A stretch of DNA of 64,000 bases from Ewingella sp. CoE-038-23 (GCF_040419245.1 NZ_JAZHOH010000001.1:1612001-1676000); one strand, 5' to 3'; numbered from the stretch's first letter, positions 8,022 to 18,813 are shown. A program made the numbers and translations. Notes: generated from the sequence alone by a model not told the origin.

Positions 8022-9018
8022 TCAATGATAACCCTGATCCGGGGTGACTTTGCCGCGGAACACGTAGTAGCTCCAGAAGGTGTAAACCAAAATTATCGGG
8101 ATGATCACCAGCGCGCCAACCAGCATAAAGCCAAGGCTTTGCGGCGGGGCGGCGGCCTGCCAGAAGGTGATGGAGGGCGGTATGATGTTCGGCCAAATAC
8201 TGATGCCTAAGCCACTGTAGCCAAGGAAAATCAGCGCCAACGTCAGCAAGAAAGGCGCATGGTGCGACTTACGGTTTACCGCGCGCAGCATCCAGATGGA
8301 GACCAGCACCACTAGCACCGGCACTGGCAAGAACCAGAGGATATTCGGCATGGTGAACCATCGGTCGGCAATCGCGCTGTGGGCGAGGGGCGTCCAAAGA
8401 CTAATAATGGCGGTCACCAGCAGGAACACTAATAGCAGAGGTTTTGCGCGGCGCTGCATGTTTTCCTGCAACGGGCCTTCGGTTTTCATAATCAGCCAGG
8501 TACAGCCGAGCAGGGCGTAAGCCACCACGAGACCCACACCGCAGAACAGCGTAAAGGGGGAAAGCCAGTCCAGCGGGCCGCCCGCGTAGGCGCGATTCAC
8601 CACCGGAATGCCGTTAATCACCGCCCCGAGCACTACGCCCTGACTGAAGGTGGCGAACAGCGAACCCCAGATAAAGGCTTTGTCCCAGATATGGCGCTTC
8701 TCCGCCGTGGCTTTGAAACGAAACTCAAAGGCCACGCCGCGAAAAATCAGGCCAAACAGCATCAAGGTTAGCGGAATAGCCAGTGCGTCCAAGATCACGG
8801 CGTAGGCCAGCGGGAAGGCACCAAACAGCGCCGCGCCGCCAAGCACCAGCCAGGTCTCATTGCCGTCCCACACCGGCGCGACGGTGTTCATCATTACGTC
8901 GCGTTCATGCTCCGCCTTAACCAGCGGGAAGAGGATGCCGATACCGAGATCAAATCCGTCCATGACCACGTACATCATCACGCCAAAGACGATGATTAAA
9001 AACCAGATTAGCGGAAGA

Positions 9019-9029
<11 letters not shown>
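8022..9029 (-). CDS. cydB: Cytochrome bd-type quinol oxidase subunit II (CioB/CydB)
   Basis: 335 residues from the ATG at 9029, giving MGIDLPLIWFLIIVFGVMMY. A longer reading frame exists upstream, but its extra residues are a shadow of the cydA end. The chosen start overlaps cydA by 11 bp and has AAGGGT before it. Nine or so membrane helices and the phrases DGFDLGIG, NGNETWLVLGG-like and GAVINGIP mark subunit II of bd oxidases. With subunit I it oxidises ubiquinol and reduces O2 to water in the inner membrane without pumping protons. Confidence 0.93.
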
Positions 9030-10455
<1,426 letters not shown>

Positions 10456-10689
10456 AACAACCTCTTTTTTGCGTGGTAACCCTTTCAGCTTAGGCGTCAT
10501 AAGCCATTTTGGCGCAACAACATTTGCAAATGAGGTTTCAGTGAAAGGGGCGGTACAACAGTAAAGCTTAGCGAGGAGGGGATTTAACCACAGGGCGGGT
10601 GAGATATAACAGTAACAGAAAAGTGAAATAGAGCTATAACAGTTCAGATTTACGCGTTGGCGTGAAAATCAAAACTCACTGCGTGAAAA

Positions 10690-10734
10690 AGCGATGACGT
10701 CAAGTTAGAAGCCGAAGCTCCTGCCTTCATCGCT
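10690..10734 (-). terminator. Intrinsic terminator downstream of the SfsB-type gene
   Basis: On the minus strand AGCGATGA ... TCATCGCT forms an 8-bp stem enclosing a smaller GAAG-based hairpin, followed directly by TTTTTC. It begins about 15 bp after the stop of the regulator gene at 10749 and lies between it and the oxidase operon. Confidence 0.65.
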
Positions 10735-10748
10735 TGGGTTAGCTCAGG

Positions 10749-11069
10749 TTATTTGGCTTTTTTCCGATTTTTGACAATCAGCGTGCCATCGGGGTGGAAA
10801 TAGCGCGTTGGCCAAATTTCAGCTGGCGTCATACCCAGCGCATTGGCGATCAGCATCTCTCCCCGAGGCCAGCGGCGGCAAAGCGCGTTTGACAGGGTTG
10901 AAGAGCAGAGGCCGGATTGGCGGGATAGGGCAGCCAGAGTAGTCCCTCGTTTGTGCAGCTCGGCAATGATATCTGCCGGATGCCAATTCTGAAAACGATG
11001 GGAACCCGCTGTTACCTGAGATGTATTGCGAGGTGGAGCGATATCTTGAGTTTTTTTATTGGTCGTCAT
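10749..11069 (-). CDS. sfsB: SfsB/Nlp (Ner-like) DNA-binding regulator
   Basis: 106 residues. The core FQNWHPADIIAELHKRGTT followed by LAALSRQSGLCSSTLSNAL and WPRGEMLIANALGMTPAEIWPTRY is the helix-turn-helix fold of the phage Mu Ner family, to which E. coli SfsB (Nlp) belongs. Such proteins bind DNA as repressors or activators; E. coli SfsB was linked to sugar fermentation. The N-terminal ~25 residues are an extra polar extension. The ribosome site is weak (GGAT). It lies upstream of the bd-oxidase operon on the same strand, but a terminator separates them, so regulation of the oxidase is only a possibility. Confidence 0.85.
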   Translation of the reverse strand: MTTNKKTQDIAPPRNTSQVTAGSHRFQNWHPADIIAELHKRGTTLAALSRQSGLCSSTLSNALCRRWPRGEMLIANALGMTPAEIWPTRYFHPDGTLIVKNRKKAK

Positions 11070-11103
11070 TTCGCATGATCCGTTGCAAAGTGATGATTAC
11101 TAA

Positions 11104-11338
11104 CACCCTAAGAGGTGCAAATCCCTTGGGTGATAGCCCAGACGGAGTTTGCACTACCGGCCACAACGGATCACCGGCCAGCCCGAAGGCTGCCCCGCCT
11201 GAGCCACCATAGAGACATTATTTATTACGTGAACGAGTAATAAGCAATAGGTGTGCAAAGGCTGACGTATAAATATTATATATACGTCAACGTTGTGATA
11301 TTCAGGGTGCAAATCCCGGCTGCGGATTTTGCCGCAGC
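11104..11338 (+). ncRNA. Structured RNA element, copy 1 (C4-antisense-like); strand inferred
   Basis: About 235 nt in a non-coding gap, related over its whole length to 59007-59239. Visible pairings: CACCC (11104-11108) with GGGTG (11128-11132); the same GGTG with CACC at 11205-11208 as an alternative; CAGCC-CGAA-GGCTG (11179-11192); TTATTAC with GTAATAA and TGACGTATA with TATACGTCA in the middle; GCTGCGG (11319-11325) with CCGCAGC (11332-11338). The 11-mer GTGCAAATCCC occurs twice (11115-11125 and 11307-11317), and the element GGAGTTTGCAC (11144-11154) is complementary to both. Copy 2 keeps each pairing with different bases. The layout recalls the C4 antisense RNAs of P1-like phages; that family assignment is tentative. 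Confidence 0.55.
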
Positions 11339-11484
11339 GCAAGAACTATACTCTAATCACTTAGTTGATACCAAGTGAGAAAGGGGCGTTTCATTTAGTT
11401 ATCTAAGTAAAAATTCAAAACTCAATAGAATAGTCGTCTAAAAGAGGGGGAGGTCTGCCAAACGAGATTCTTCATACTTCAAGG

Positions 11485-12429
11485 CTACGCGCTAAAATGA
11501 TGATTGATTTTTTCCACGATGATACCTAAAGCTTTATTTTGCAATGAGGTTTTATTGTGCACCATATAGATACTGATGGGCGATAAAGGAAATTCAGTGC
11601 TCAAGCTTTTTATATTAAACGCATGTTCGACTTTTATGAAAAGCCAGGTTGGCACAATAGCAATGGTGTCCGAGTTTTCAACGACGGATAGAATTGAAAA
11701 GAGTGAACTGCTGCGGAAAGAAAAGACTCTTTCGCCAATATTTTCATTGATACTTTGCTGAGCAAGTTTGATCGCCGGGCCGTCCGATTCAAAAATAGAA
11801 AATTGCTCTAATGCCGCCTGCTCTTTGTTGATTGAATGACGTAATCTTGGATGTTCTTTGCGGCAAATAAATGTTAGTTGTTCATTTAAAATAGGGTAGG
11901 TGACAGAAGAAGAACTGTAATGAGGGTCGCAGTCAAAGACTAAGTCTGCTTTACGATATTGCAATGCTTCGCTTGAGAGCATGACCGAACTGCCATTATC
12001 GGCATGAACCACTTTGGTATTGGGCATGATTTCTTTGACCAATTCCATCAATACGGGAAGTACGCGCATTGAGATATAAGGCGGGCAGCTAACAATTAAT
12101 CTATTTCGCGCCGTGGAGTTCATATAAACCGAGACATTTCTGGTTAATGTCTCAAAACTTTCCTGTGTGGCCGAAAACAGATTCACCGCCGTGACGGTTG
12201 CTGAAAGGTTACTCCCTTCACGGACAAAGAGGGGGTCTGAAAAGTAACCGCGCAACTTATTTAATGACTGGCTGACAGCAGAAGGGCTGATATTCAACAA
12301 TACTGAGGCTTTAGTGACGCTTTTCTGCGAGTAGATCGCGTGAAAAGTGGTAAGAAGGTTGTAGTCAAAGCTTTTATCCCTCTTTAAGTCATCTTTCTTA
12401 AAATCATCTTTTTGTATGTCAGGGTTCAC
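11485..12429 (-). CDS. LysR-family transcriptional regulator
   Basis: 314 residues, GTG start with GGGGAGG 6 nt upstream. After a charged Lys/Asp-rich N-terminal tail (DDFKKDDLKRDK) comes the winged helix-turn-helix (about residues 25-85: TKASVLLNISPSAVSQSLNKLR), then a substrate-binding domain of the periplasmic-binding-protein fold. The general type is that of YbeF/LeuO-like enterobacterial regulators, but I cannot name it. The gene is AT-rich compared with its neighbours and is followed upstream by about 600 bp of AT-rich non-coding DNA, which fits horizontally acquired DNA. The target is unknown. Confidence 0.85.
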   Translation of the reverse strand: MNPDIQKDDFKKDDLKRDKSFDYNLLTTFHAIYSQKSVTKASVLLNISPSAVSQSLNKLRGYFSDPLFVREGSNLSATVTAVNLFSATQESFETLTRNVSVYMNSTARNRLIVSCPPYISMRVLPVLMELVKEIMPNTKVVHADNGSSVMLSSEALQYRKADLVFDCDPHYSSSSVTYPILNEQLTFICRKEHPRLRHSINKEQAALEQFSIFESDGPAIKLAQQSINENIGERVFSFRSSSLFSILSVVENSDTIAIVPTWLFIKVEHAFNIKSLSTEFPLSPISIYMVHNKTSLQNKALGIIVEKINHHFSA

Positions 12430-13028
12430 AATTACCTCCCCGTAAATGTAAATAAACTTTGTTATATATAAATGCTACAAATGATTTAAGTTACAATCAG
12501 TTGGTGCATGAATGATTTTTGTATTGCGCCAAAAATACTAAGAAAATAAAGCTCAATAAGATAGAGGGCAACACTTTAATTTTTAATTGTTACTTTGTTA
12601 ATAGTTTCAAATTCCTTTTGAAATAGTGGGATGGTTTTACTGTTAATATGCTAATTAATAAAAATAGTATCTAGAAAAAATGAAACTGCATAGATAAAAT
12701 ATATTATAGATTTAGTGAATGCTAGTATCATGACGGCATGGTTTTTAGTATGACTTCAATATTACTTTGCTTTTAGGTAGTGATGAATTTTAGCAGAAAA
12801 GGTAAGAATATTCTCGCATTGAAGAGTTGCACGATGCATTAATTATTTTAATAAATAAATTAACTTCGTCAGGAAGCGAATGTTAACGACTAAGGGACTA
12901 TGATGAAAATGACTTCTTAATTTAAAATGAGGGTATTGGCAGCGGAGACGAAAGGGGCTGGAGGGGATCTTAAAAACGTCAATTGGGATTGTTATGCAGA
13001 GAAATGCAGGCAGATGACCGGAACGTAA
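12430..13028. other. AT-rich spacer, no gene seen
   Basis: About 600 bp of strongly AT-rich DNA upstream of the LysR gene. It must contain that gene's promoter, but I cannot place it. Near 12950-13028 the base composition becomes richer in G, leading into the fimbrial remnant. No small ORF with a convincing ribosome site is visible. Confidence 0.5.
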
Positions 13029-13124
13029 AGTATCCCGTTAACGGCTGCTTATATGCAGATTGGGGACAAAATCACCCCGGGGGATGCTAACGCTGTCGCT
13101 AATTTCACCATTACTTACGAGTGA
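13029..13124 (+). pseudogene. 3' remnant of a type 1-like fimbrial subunit gene
   Basis: The frame ending in TGA at 13122-13124 reads SIPLTAAYMQIGDK then ITPGDANAVANFTITYE. This is the conserved C-terminal beta-strand of chaperone/usher pilins (xxPGxANAxATFTIxYx), with the penultimate Tyr used by the chaperone. The frame is closed by a TAA at 13026-13028, and no upstream pilin sequence is present in any frame, so only the tip of a former gene survives. No usher or chaperone gene is nearby. Confidence 0.6.
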
Positions 13125-13133
13125 TTCAGGTTG

Positions 13134-13171
13134 AAAAAAAAGGCCGGAAAGTCTGCACTTTCCGGCCTTTT
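13134..13171 (-). terminator. Intrinsic terminator of phoA
   Basis: AGGCCGGAAA (13141-13150) pairs with TTTCCGGCCT (13159-13168) over an 8-nt loop. On the minus strand it is followed by eight T (13141-13134), and the stem lies about 45 bp beyond the phoA stop. T residues on the other side make it potentially bidirectional. Confidence 0.9.
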
Positions 13172-13215
13172 GCTTATTGATTAAATGACTGATTTACATC
13201 TTGCGGCATGATGAC

Positions 13216-14634
13216 TTATTTAATCGCCATGGCCTCTTTCATGGTGAAGAACAGGTCAGTTTGATCCGTCAGTCCCACCACGTTGGCCGCAAACGGGCCG
13301 TAGGCCGCGACGCGCAGCTGAGTGCCGGTATGGCCTTGCGAATCCTCTTCCGAGTTGCCGTAGCTGATGGTCATTGGCGCACCGTCTTTGGTGGTCAGGG
13401 TCTGCGTCAGCCCCGGCGCTTTGGCATCTTTCTCCACAATCTGGCTGGAGTGCGCGTGGTCGGCGGTCACAATAACCAGCGTATTGCCGTCTTTACGAGC
13501 AAATTCCAGCGCTTTCTGCACGGCTTCGTCCAAATCAACGGTTTCGCCAAACTGGCCGCACGGGTTTGCCGCGTGGTCTTGTTTATCGATGGACGCCCCT
13601 TCAACTTGCAGGAAGAAGCCTTTCTCCTGCGTTTTCAGCAGATCGATGGCTTTCTCGGTCATTGCGGCAAGCGTTGGAATGTCGCTGGTGCGCTGTGGAT
13701 TGGCTTCGCAGGTGACGGCCGGCTTGTCGATATTGCCGTGATAGCTGGCTTTCGGACCATTCCAGCGCACGGGCATATTGCCCGGCGAGAACAGGCCTAG
13801 CAGCGGTTTTTGCTGGTCGGCGAGGGTGATTTTTGTCAGTTCATCGGCGTTTTCCACCCACTGATAGCCCTGTGCGGTCGCCTGATCCTTCAGGGATTTC
13901 CCCGCGAAATCACCGCTTTTGGCTAACTGATTGAATGATTTCGCGCCGCCGCCCAGGGTCACGTCAGCCCGTGCTTTGATCAACTGCTCGGTGATTGAAC
14001 CTTTGCCGCCGTTTTCCAGCGCATTGGTCGGGCATTTCTCACTGGTTTCTTCCGGGCCGTAGCACTTACGGGAGGTCACGTGAGAGATCTGCGCGGCAGG
14101 CGTCGCATCTTGCAATTCGGCTGTGGAGACGTTGCCGGTGGCTTTACCCGCGGCTTTCGCCAGTTCCAGAATGGTGACGTGGTCTTTGCCGTTGACATCC
14201 ACACCCAGCGCGCCGTTATAGGTTTTCACGCCGCTAGACCATGCCGTGGCAGAGGCCGCCGAGTCAGTCACGTAGTCCGGCTTATGGCTTTTCTTATCCA
14301 AAGAGTAGTGAGTGTATTGGCCCGTTAACGGCAGGGCATCGATGCCCTTAAAGTAGCCGCCCGCGCCTTCGGCATAGTTACGCGCCGAGGTGATTTCTGA
14401 ATCGCCCATACCATCGCCAATCAGCAGGATGACGTTTTTTACCGTCTTATTGGTCAATGACGCTTTCAGGGCTTCGGTCTGATCGCCGGTCAAACGGCGC
14501 GCGCCGCCTTGTTCGGTGATGTCGCCTTTGGCGGCGCGGGAGGTTAGGGCGTCATCGGCAATCGCGCTGCTGGCAGAAGTCAGAAGCAGGGCGGTAACCA
14601 CAGAACGAGCAACAAAAGAGAGAGGCAGGTGCAT
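13216..14634 (-). CDS. phoA: Alkaline phosphatase PhoA
   Basis: 472 residues, the length of enterobacterial PhoA. A signal peptide ending ASSAIA targets it to the periplasm, where the homodimer hydrolyses phosphate monoesters. The nucleophile Ser lies in [13 protein letters not shown] (about residues 119-131). Metal ligands are visible in IGDGMGD, TADHAH, the ASIDKQDHA stretch and GHTGTQLR. Cysteines able to form the two known disulfides are present ([14 protein letters not shown] and TCE...PCG). A Pho box with properly spaced -10 lies upstream and a strong terminator downstream, so this is a single-gene unit induced by phosphate starvation through PhoB. Confidence 0.97.
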   Translation of the reverse strand: MHLPLSFVARSVVTALLLTSASSAIADDALTSRAAKGDITEQGGARRLTGDQTEALKASLTNKTVKNVILLIGDGMGDSEITSARNYAEGAGGYFKGIDALPLTGQYTHYSLDKKSHKPDYVTDSAASATAWSSGVKTYNGALGVDVNGKDHVTILELAKAAGKATGNVSTAELQDATPAAQISHVTSRKCYGPEETSEKCPTNALENGGKGSITEQLIKARADVTLGGGAKSFNQLAKSGDFAGKSLKDQATAQGYQWVENADELTKITLADQQKPLLGLFSPGNMPVRWNGPKASYHGNIDKPAVTCEANPQRTSDIPTLAAMTEKAIDLLKTQEKGFFLQVEGASIDKQDHAANPCGQFGETVDLDEAVQKALEFARKDGNTLVIVTADHAHSSQIVEKDAKAPGLTQTLTTKDGAPMTISYGNSEEDSQGHTGTQLRVAAYGPFAANVVGLTDQTDLFFTMKEAMAIK

Positions 14635-14700
14635 AACAAAACTCCGTGTAATGAAGACCAGAAAACAAGAGATACATTTTGTCGTACTTTGTTACACGGG

Positions 14701-14734
14701 AGCATAAATCAGCGGCGTGACGCTTTTATGACAT
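14701..14734 (-). promoter_or_regulatory. Pho box and -10 element of phoA
   Basis: On the minus strand ATGTCATAAAAGCGTCAC (14734-14717) matches the PhoB consensus CTGTCATAAA-CTGTCAC with two 7-bp TGTCA-type half sites. Ten bases later comes TATGCT (14706-14701) as -10. This spacing is the same as in the E. coli phoA promoter. It lies about 67-100 bp before the ATG. Confidence 0.85.
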
Positions 14735-14756
14735 GAAGGATTTTTAGCGAGGAAAA

Positions 14757-14782
14757 TAAAAAAGCCCCTCATGGAGGGGCTT
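14757..14782 (-). terminator. Intrinsic terminator of ldtB
   Basis: AAGCCCCTC (14762-14770), loop ATG, GAGGGGCTT (14774-14782); on the minus strand the stem runs into TTTTTTATTTT. It lies about 20 bp after the ldtB stop and just upstream of the phoA promoter. Confidence 0.9.
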
Positions 14783-14803
14783 CAAGTCAGTCTGCAATCA
14801 GAC

Positions 14804-15724
14804 TTAGTTAACCTGAGTTGGCATACCGGAACGCAGCTCGATAGCGCGTTGTACGATGTTCTGGTTAACGCTTGGGTCCATGGCAACGGCGCCCACTTTG
14901 CCAGTCAGAGAAACAGGCAGTGGCTCTTGCGAGTCAAACTCTTCCTGGTTAGCAGACAGCGGGTTGTGGATCTCAATGTAACGCTTACCGTTTGGTTCAA
15001 CAGTGGCTTTCAACGGCTCATTGATGAACTGAACGCGAGTGTCCTGCGGCACATTGTCGAACAGCCATTTGATGTCAGCATCGCGCAGACGAACACAGCC
15101 GTGGCTCACGCGCAGGCCGATACCAAAGTTGGCATTAGTCCCGTGAATCGCATACAGGCGGCCAACGTACAGCGCGTACAGACCCATTGGGTTGTCCGGA
15201 CCTGCTGGGAATACGGCTGGCAGATATTCGCCGCGAGACGCGTACTCTTCGTGCATTTTCGCCGTTGGTGTCCAGGTTGGACCGGCTTTCTTACGCTGGA
15301 TGGTGGTTGTCCAGTTCAGTGGGGTATCTTTGCCTAATTCACCGATACCGATTGGCAATACCACCACGGTGTTGCTGCCCTTCGGATAGTAGTAAAGACG
15401 CATTTCAGCACTGTTTACTACGATACCTTCATGCGGGGTATCTGGCAGGATCAGCTGCTGAGGAATAGTCAACACGGTGCCCGGCGTAGGCAGGAACGGG
15501 TCCACGCCCGGGTTGGCTTCGAGCATGTTGCTCAGGCCCATTTGATACTGTGCGGCAAAACTCTCAAGAGGTAATTTGCTGTTTTCTGGAACGGTAACGG
15601 TGATGTTTTCCCCGACTAACCGCCCGCCATTGGCAGGAAGAGGGTACACCACGGCCGAAGCTGACTGGCTGTACGCAGCAACTGCCAAAACCATAGTAAG
15701 GATAGCGCGAATGCTCATTTTCAT
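14804..15724 (-). CDS. ldtB: L,D-transpeptidase LdtB (YbiS/ErfK family)
   Basis: 306 residues, the same length as E. coli YbiS and alike throughout. A signal peptide (to about residue 24, SQSASA) leads to a periplasmic protein. A LysM-like peptidoglycan-binding segment (about 40-92, ending VLTIPQQL) precedes the YkuD catalytic domain (about 98-235) with the motif HGTN...SHGCVRL, where the Cys is the nucleophile. The enzyme attaches Braun lipoprotein to meso-diaminopimelate of peptidoglycan. It is monocistronic: its own terminator follows, and 268 bp of non-coding DNA precede it. Which of the paralogues (ErfK, YbiS, YcfS) it matches is judged from length and local phrases such as [14 protein letters not shown]. 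Confidence 0.93.
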   Translation of the reverse strand: MKMSIRAILTMVLAVAAYSQSASAVVYPLPANGGRLVGENITVTVPENSKLPLESFAAQYQMGLSNMLEANPGVDPFLPTPGTVLTIPQQLILPDTPHEGIVVNSAEMRLYYYPKGSNTVVVLPIGIGELGKDTPLNWTTTIQRKKAGPTWTPTAKMHEEYASRGEYLPAVFPAGPDNPMGLYALYVGRLYAIHGTNANFGIGLRVSHGCVRLRDADIKWLFDNVPQDTRVQFINEPLKATVEPNGKRYIEIHNPLSANQEEFDSQEPLPVSLTGKVGAVAMDPSVNQNIVQRAIELRSGMPTQVN

Positions 15725-15992
15725 ATTTGTCGTTGGTTCTTAATGCCACACAGGCAGTTGTTGTCGAAGTGTTCCCCCGGTGTTAACAGAAACTACCGGA
15801 TGACTATTGTAGGTACACACTTGACCTGAACGAGAATCTTTATGTGTAACCAATCACATTTCTGGGCCGCCAATTATAAGGATTTATTTCAAACAGGCCA
15901 AAGCTTTTACAGGATGTCGGAAAAGTTCCCTAAACAATCGCATTTTTTGGAAGTAGGATCACAGACGTTTTACATTTCATGACACTAAACCG

Positions 15993-17555
15993 TTATTTCC
16001 GACAAAACGGCACCATCAATAAAGCCGCCAAAAACATCCACGCCATCAGCATAAAGACATCATTGAAAGCCAGCGTGAAGGCTTCATTGGCGACCTTGAT
16101 GCCAAACAGGTTTTTCGCCATCAGCAAGGCATGAGCCGAATCCGGCGTCAGTTGCCCAATGCGCGTCGCCAGGCCGCCGATCACCGTCTGCGCCTCTTGC
16201 CCGTAACGGCCTAATACGTCGCCAAAGTGCGCGGTGTGTTCGCGAGTCCAGTCCTGCAACCAGGTGTTCACCGTGGCGATACCAATAGCGCCGCCAAGAT
16301 TGCGCATCAGATTGAATAAGCCCGACGCGTAGCGCAGCTCCGGTCCCTGAAAGGCGGTGAGCGCCATATTCACACTTGGCACAATGCACAGCATGATAAA
16401 CAGTCCGCGAATGATTTGCGGCCATAAGAACTGGTCTGCACCCCATTGTGGCGTGACTTGGGTAGTCAGCCACATACTGGTGGAGAACCCCAACAGCCCG
16501 GCGGTGATCAGAATACGGCGATCCACTTTGCCAATCAGTCTGGCGGCCAAAATGGTGCTGAAGAACTGCCCAATCCCCACCACAAACACGGTGGTACCAA
16601 TCTGTAAGCTGTTGAAATCACGAATGCGTCCAAGAAAAACTGGCGTCAGGTAGGTCGAGGCGTATAACCCAAAACCAATCACCAGATTAAATACGCAGGC
16701 AAAGGTAAAGGTCGGGTCGCGGAAGGGCGTCAGGCGCACAATCGGGTTTTTCGAATAGAAAGAACGCTCCAAAAACAGCACAAACGCCACCAGTGAAAAC
16801 CAGGCTGAGATCTGAATGTCCGGGTCGCTAAACCAGTTCTGGCGCGGCCCCTCTTCCAGCACGTACTCCAGACAGCCCAGCGCAATTGCCATTGAGAACA
16901 GATGCACCCAGTCGATGCGTTTGAGCATCGGGAAATCGGCTTGGTCGACATGAATGAACATCACCGCGCCAATGGCCACCAGCACCCCCGGCACAATATT
17001 GATGAAGAATATCCAGCGCCAGTCGAGCCATTCGGTGACTACGCCGCCGACGGTCGGGCCGAGAGTCGGGGCCAGCACGCTGACCATGCCCAAAATCGCC
17101 GGGATCAGCGCCTGCTGCTTGCCTTTGAACAGCGCAAAGCCGGTAGAGAACACCGTCGGCACCATCGCCCCCCCGGTAAAGCCTTGCAGCGCGCGGAAGA
17201 AGATCATCGACTCGATATTCCACGCCAGCCCGCAGCCAATGCTGCTGAGGGTAAACAGCGCCGCCGAGGCGCTAAAGAGCCAGCGAGTGGAGAGCGCCTG
17301 AGTCAAAAAGGCCGAGAAGGGGATCATTACCAGTTCGGCAATCAGGTAAGAGGTCTGCACCCAGCTGATTTCATCCGGGCCGGCGGAGAGTCCGGCCTGC
17401 ACGTCATTGAGCGAGGCGGCGACGATCTGAATGTCGATCAGAGCCAAAAACATGCCGAAAGCCATGACGCTGAAGATTAAAAATTTGCGCGCAGTGGGCA
17501 GGTCGCTGGGGGCGATCGCCGGGGCGGCAGAAGAGGGAGCGGTCGCTTCTGACAT
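15993..17555 (-). CDS. DHA2-family MFS multidrug exporter
   Basis: 520 residues from the ATG at 17555, which has AAGGTG 6 nt upstream; a GTG three codons earlier is less well placed. About 14 membrane segments are visible. Helix 1 contains FLALIDIQIVAASL (motif D1 in divergent form) and GPTVGGVVTEW corresponds to motif C. The protein should expel hydrophobic or aromatic compounds by proton antiport. It is transcribed divergently from its HlyD-type partner at 17636, with two palindromic operators in between. It is only distantly related to the DHA2 pump at 3793-5361. Confidence 0.9.
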   Translation of the reverse strand: MSEATAPSSAAPAIAPSDLPTARKFLIFSVMAFGMFLALIDIQIVAASLNDVQAGLSAGPDEISWVQTSYLIAELVMIPFSAFLTQALSTRWLFSASAALFTLSSIGCGLAWNIESMIFFRALQGFTGGAMVPTVFSTGFALFKGKQQALIPAILGMVSVLAPTLGPTVGGVVTEWLDWRWIFFINIVPGVLVAIGAVMFIHVDQADFPMLKRIDWVHLFSMAIALGCLEYVLEEGPRQNWFSDPDIQISAWFSLVAFVLFLERSFYSKNPIVRLTPFRDPTFTFACVFNLVIGFGLYASTYLTPVFLGRIRDFNSLQIGTTVFVVGIGQFFSTILAARLIGKVDRRILITAGLLGFSTSMWLTTQVTPQWGADQFLWPQIIRGLFIMLCIVPSVNMALTAFQGPELRYASGLFNLMRNLGGAIGIATVNTWLQDWTREHTAHFGDVLGRYGQEAQTVIGGLATRIGQLTPDSAHALLMAKNLFGIKVANEAFTLAFNDVFMLMAWMFLAALLMVPFCRK

Positions 17556-17580
17556 ATCAAACACCTTTTTGAACTTGTTT

Positions 17581-17618
17581 ATATGATGCGCATCATATTA
17601 ATATGATCACCATCATGC
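17581..17618. promoter_or_regulatory. Two palindromic operators between divergent efflux genes
   Basis: ATATGATGCGCATCATAT (17581-17598) is a perfect 18-bp palindrome. It is followed, 20 bp centre to centre, by ATATGATCACCATCATGC (17601-17618). Both share the core ATGAT-N4-ATCAT. They lie between the starts of the pump (17555) and the fusion protein (17636), the expected place for the TetR-type repressor encoded at 18814. The same core occurs before another TetR gene at 58371. Confidence 0.7.
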
Positions 17619-17635
17619 AATGAGTGAGAAGAAAA

Positions 17636-18751
17636 ATGAGTGAAGCAACAGTTAACGGGGCGTCGGACATTCAGGGGAAAGAGAAATCGCGCCGTTCGCC
17701 GCGCATTTGGGTGGTGAGCGGTATTGCGCTGGCGGTGGCATTGGGCGGTGCTGCGTGGCTACTGGCCGCGCCGTCGTCAGAATCAACCGACGACGCTTAC
17801 GTCAGTGCTGACGCCACCACCGTCGCGCCGAGGGTCAAAGGCTTTATCTCCAACGTGCTGGTGAAACATAACCAGTGGGTGAAGGCGGGGCAGCCGCTGG
17901 TGGTGATCGACAGTGAAGAGTTCAACGCGCGCGTCGCGGCGGCGGAGGGTGACGTGGCCGATGCCAGGGCGCAGGTTGAGGCCCAACAGGCCGCGCTGGT
18001 CAGCCAGCAGGCGCAGGAGCAGCTGGCGCAAACGCAAATTCAGGCCGCGCGCACCGCCATCCGTTCTTCCCTCGCCGAGCAGCAACACGCTCAAGACGAG
18101 CAGCGGCGTTATCAGTCGCTGGTCAACAGCGGCGCGACTTCACGCAATGACGCCGAACGCTTCAAAACCACCGCCGTGACCGCCGAGCAGAATGCCGCCC
18201 ATGCCAGCGCGATGCTGGACGTGGCGCAGAATCAGGCGCAGGTGACTCATGCCCAGCGTGCTGAGATCCAGGCATCGCTGGCACTGGCGCAGGCCGCGTT
18301 GCAGAAGGCGCAGGCGGCATTAGATTTAGCCCAGCAGGATCAGCGCCATACCACCATCACGGCGGCGATTGACGGCGTGGTCGGCAACCGACAGGTGCAA
18401 ATTGGTGACTACGTGACGCCGGGACAGCGCCTGATGACGCTGGTGCCGCTCAATGATCTGTACGTGGTGGCGAACTTTAAAGAGACGCAAACCGCGCATA
18501 TTCAGCCGGGGCAGAAAGTATCCGTTAGCGTCGATGCGCTGCCCGATGTGAAATTACACGGCGTGGTGGACAGTCTGGCGCCGGGGTCGGGTTCCACCTT
18601 CGCGCTGTTGCCATTTGAGCCGGGCACGGGGAACTTCACCAAAATCGTTCAGCGCGTGCCGGTGCGCATTCATCTCGATAGTGATCAGCAGGGGCTGGCT
18701 GCGCTGCGACCGGGCTTGTCCGTTGATGCCAAGGTTAGCCTGCATGAGTGA
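17636..18751 (+). CDS. HlyD/EmrA-type membrane fusion protein
   Basis: 371 residues from the ATG at 17636. A short cytoplasmic tail, one membrane helix (about 27-46, ending AAWLLAAPSS), two lipoyl half-motifs (TTVAPRVKGFISNVLVKHNQ and the later GVVGNRQVQIGDYV), an alanine/glutamine-rich coiled coil (about 105-225) and a beta-barrel region (VVANFKETQT) give the standard periplasmic adaptor plan. It pairs with the divergent DHA2 pump. No outer-membrane component is encoded here, so TolC or the lipoprotein at 2216-3787 would have to serve. The regulator gene follows 62 bp later on the same strand. Confidence 0.9.
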   Translation: MSEATVNGASDIQGKEKSRRSPRIWVVSGIALAVALGGAAWLLAAPSSESTDDAYVSADATTVAPRVKGFISNVLVKHNQWVKAGQPLVVIDSEEFNARVAAAEGDVADARAQVEAQQAALVSQQAQEQLAQTQIQAARTAIRSSLAEQQHAQDEQRRYQSLVNSGATSRNDAERFKTTAVTAEQNAAHASAMLDVAQNQAQVTHAQRAEIQASLALAQAALQKAQAALDLAQQDQRHTTITAAIDGVVGNRQVQIGDYVTPGQRLMTLVPLNDLYVVANFKETQTAHIQPGQKVSVSVDALPDVKLHGVVDSLAPGSGSTFALLPFEPGTGNFTKIVQRVPVRIHLDSDQQGLAALRPGLSVDAKVSLHE

Positions 18752-18813
18752 ATGTCACGGCGCGCTGCGGTAGACTAGCGGGGCGAGAGGTCTCACCAAT
18801 CAGGGAGTTAATC

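Noticed and set aside
10749..11338. Prophage remnant (Ner-like regulator, C4-like RNA, Bor genes, ccdAB)
   Set aside because: These are scattered and no integrase, capsid, tail or lysis gene is present; a shared phage origin cannot be supported.
11154..11342. 62-codon minus-strand frame across structured RNA copy 1
   Set aside because: Not open in the aligned copy 2, no ribosome site; the conserved feature is base pairing, not a protein.
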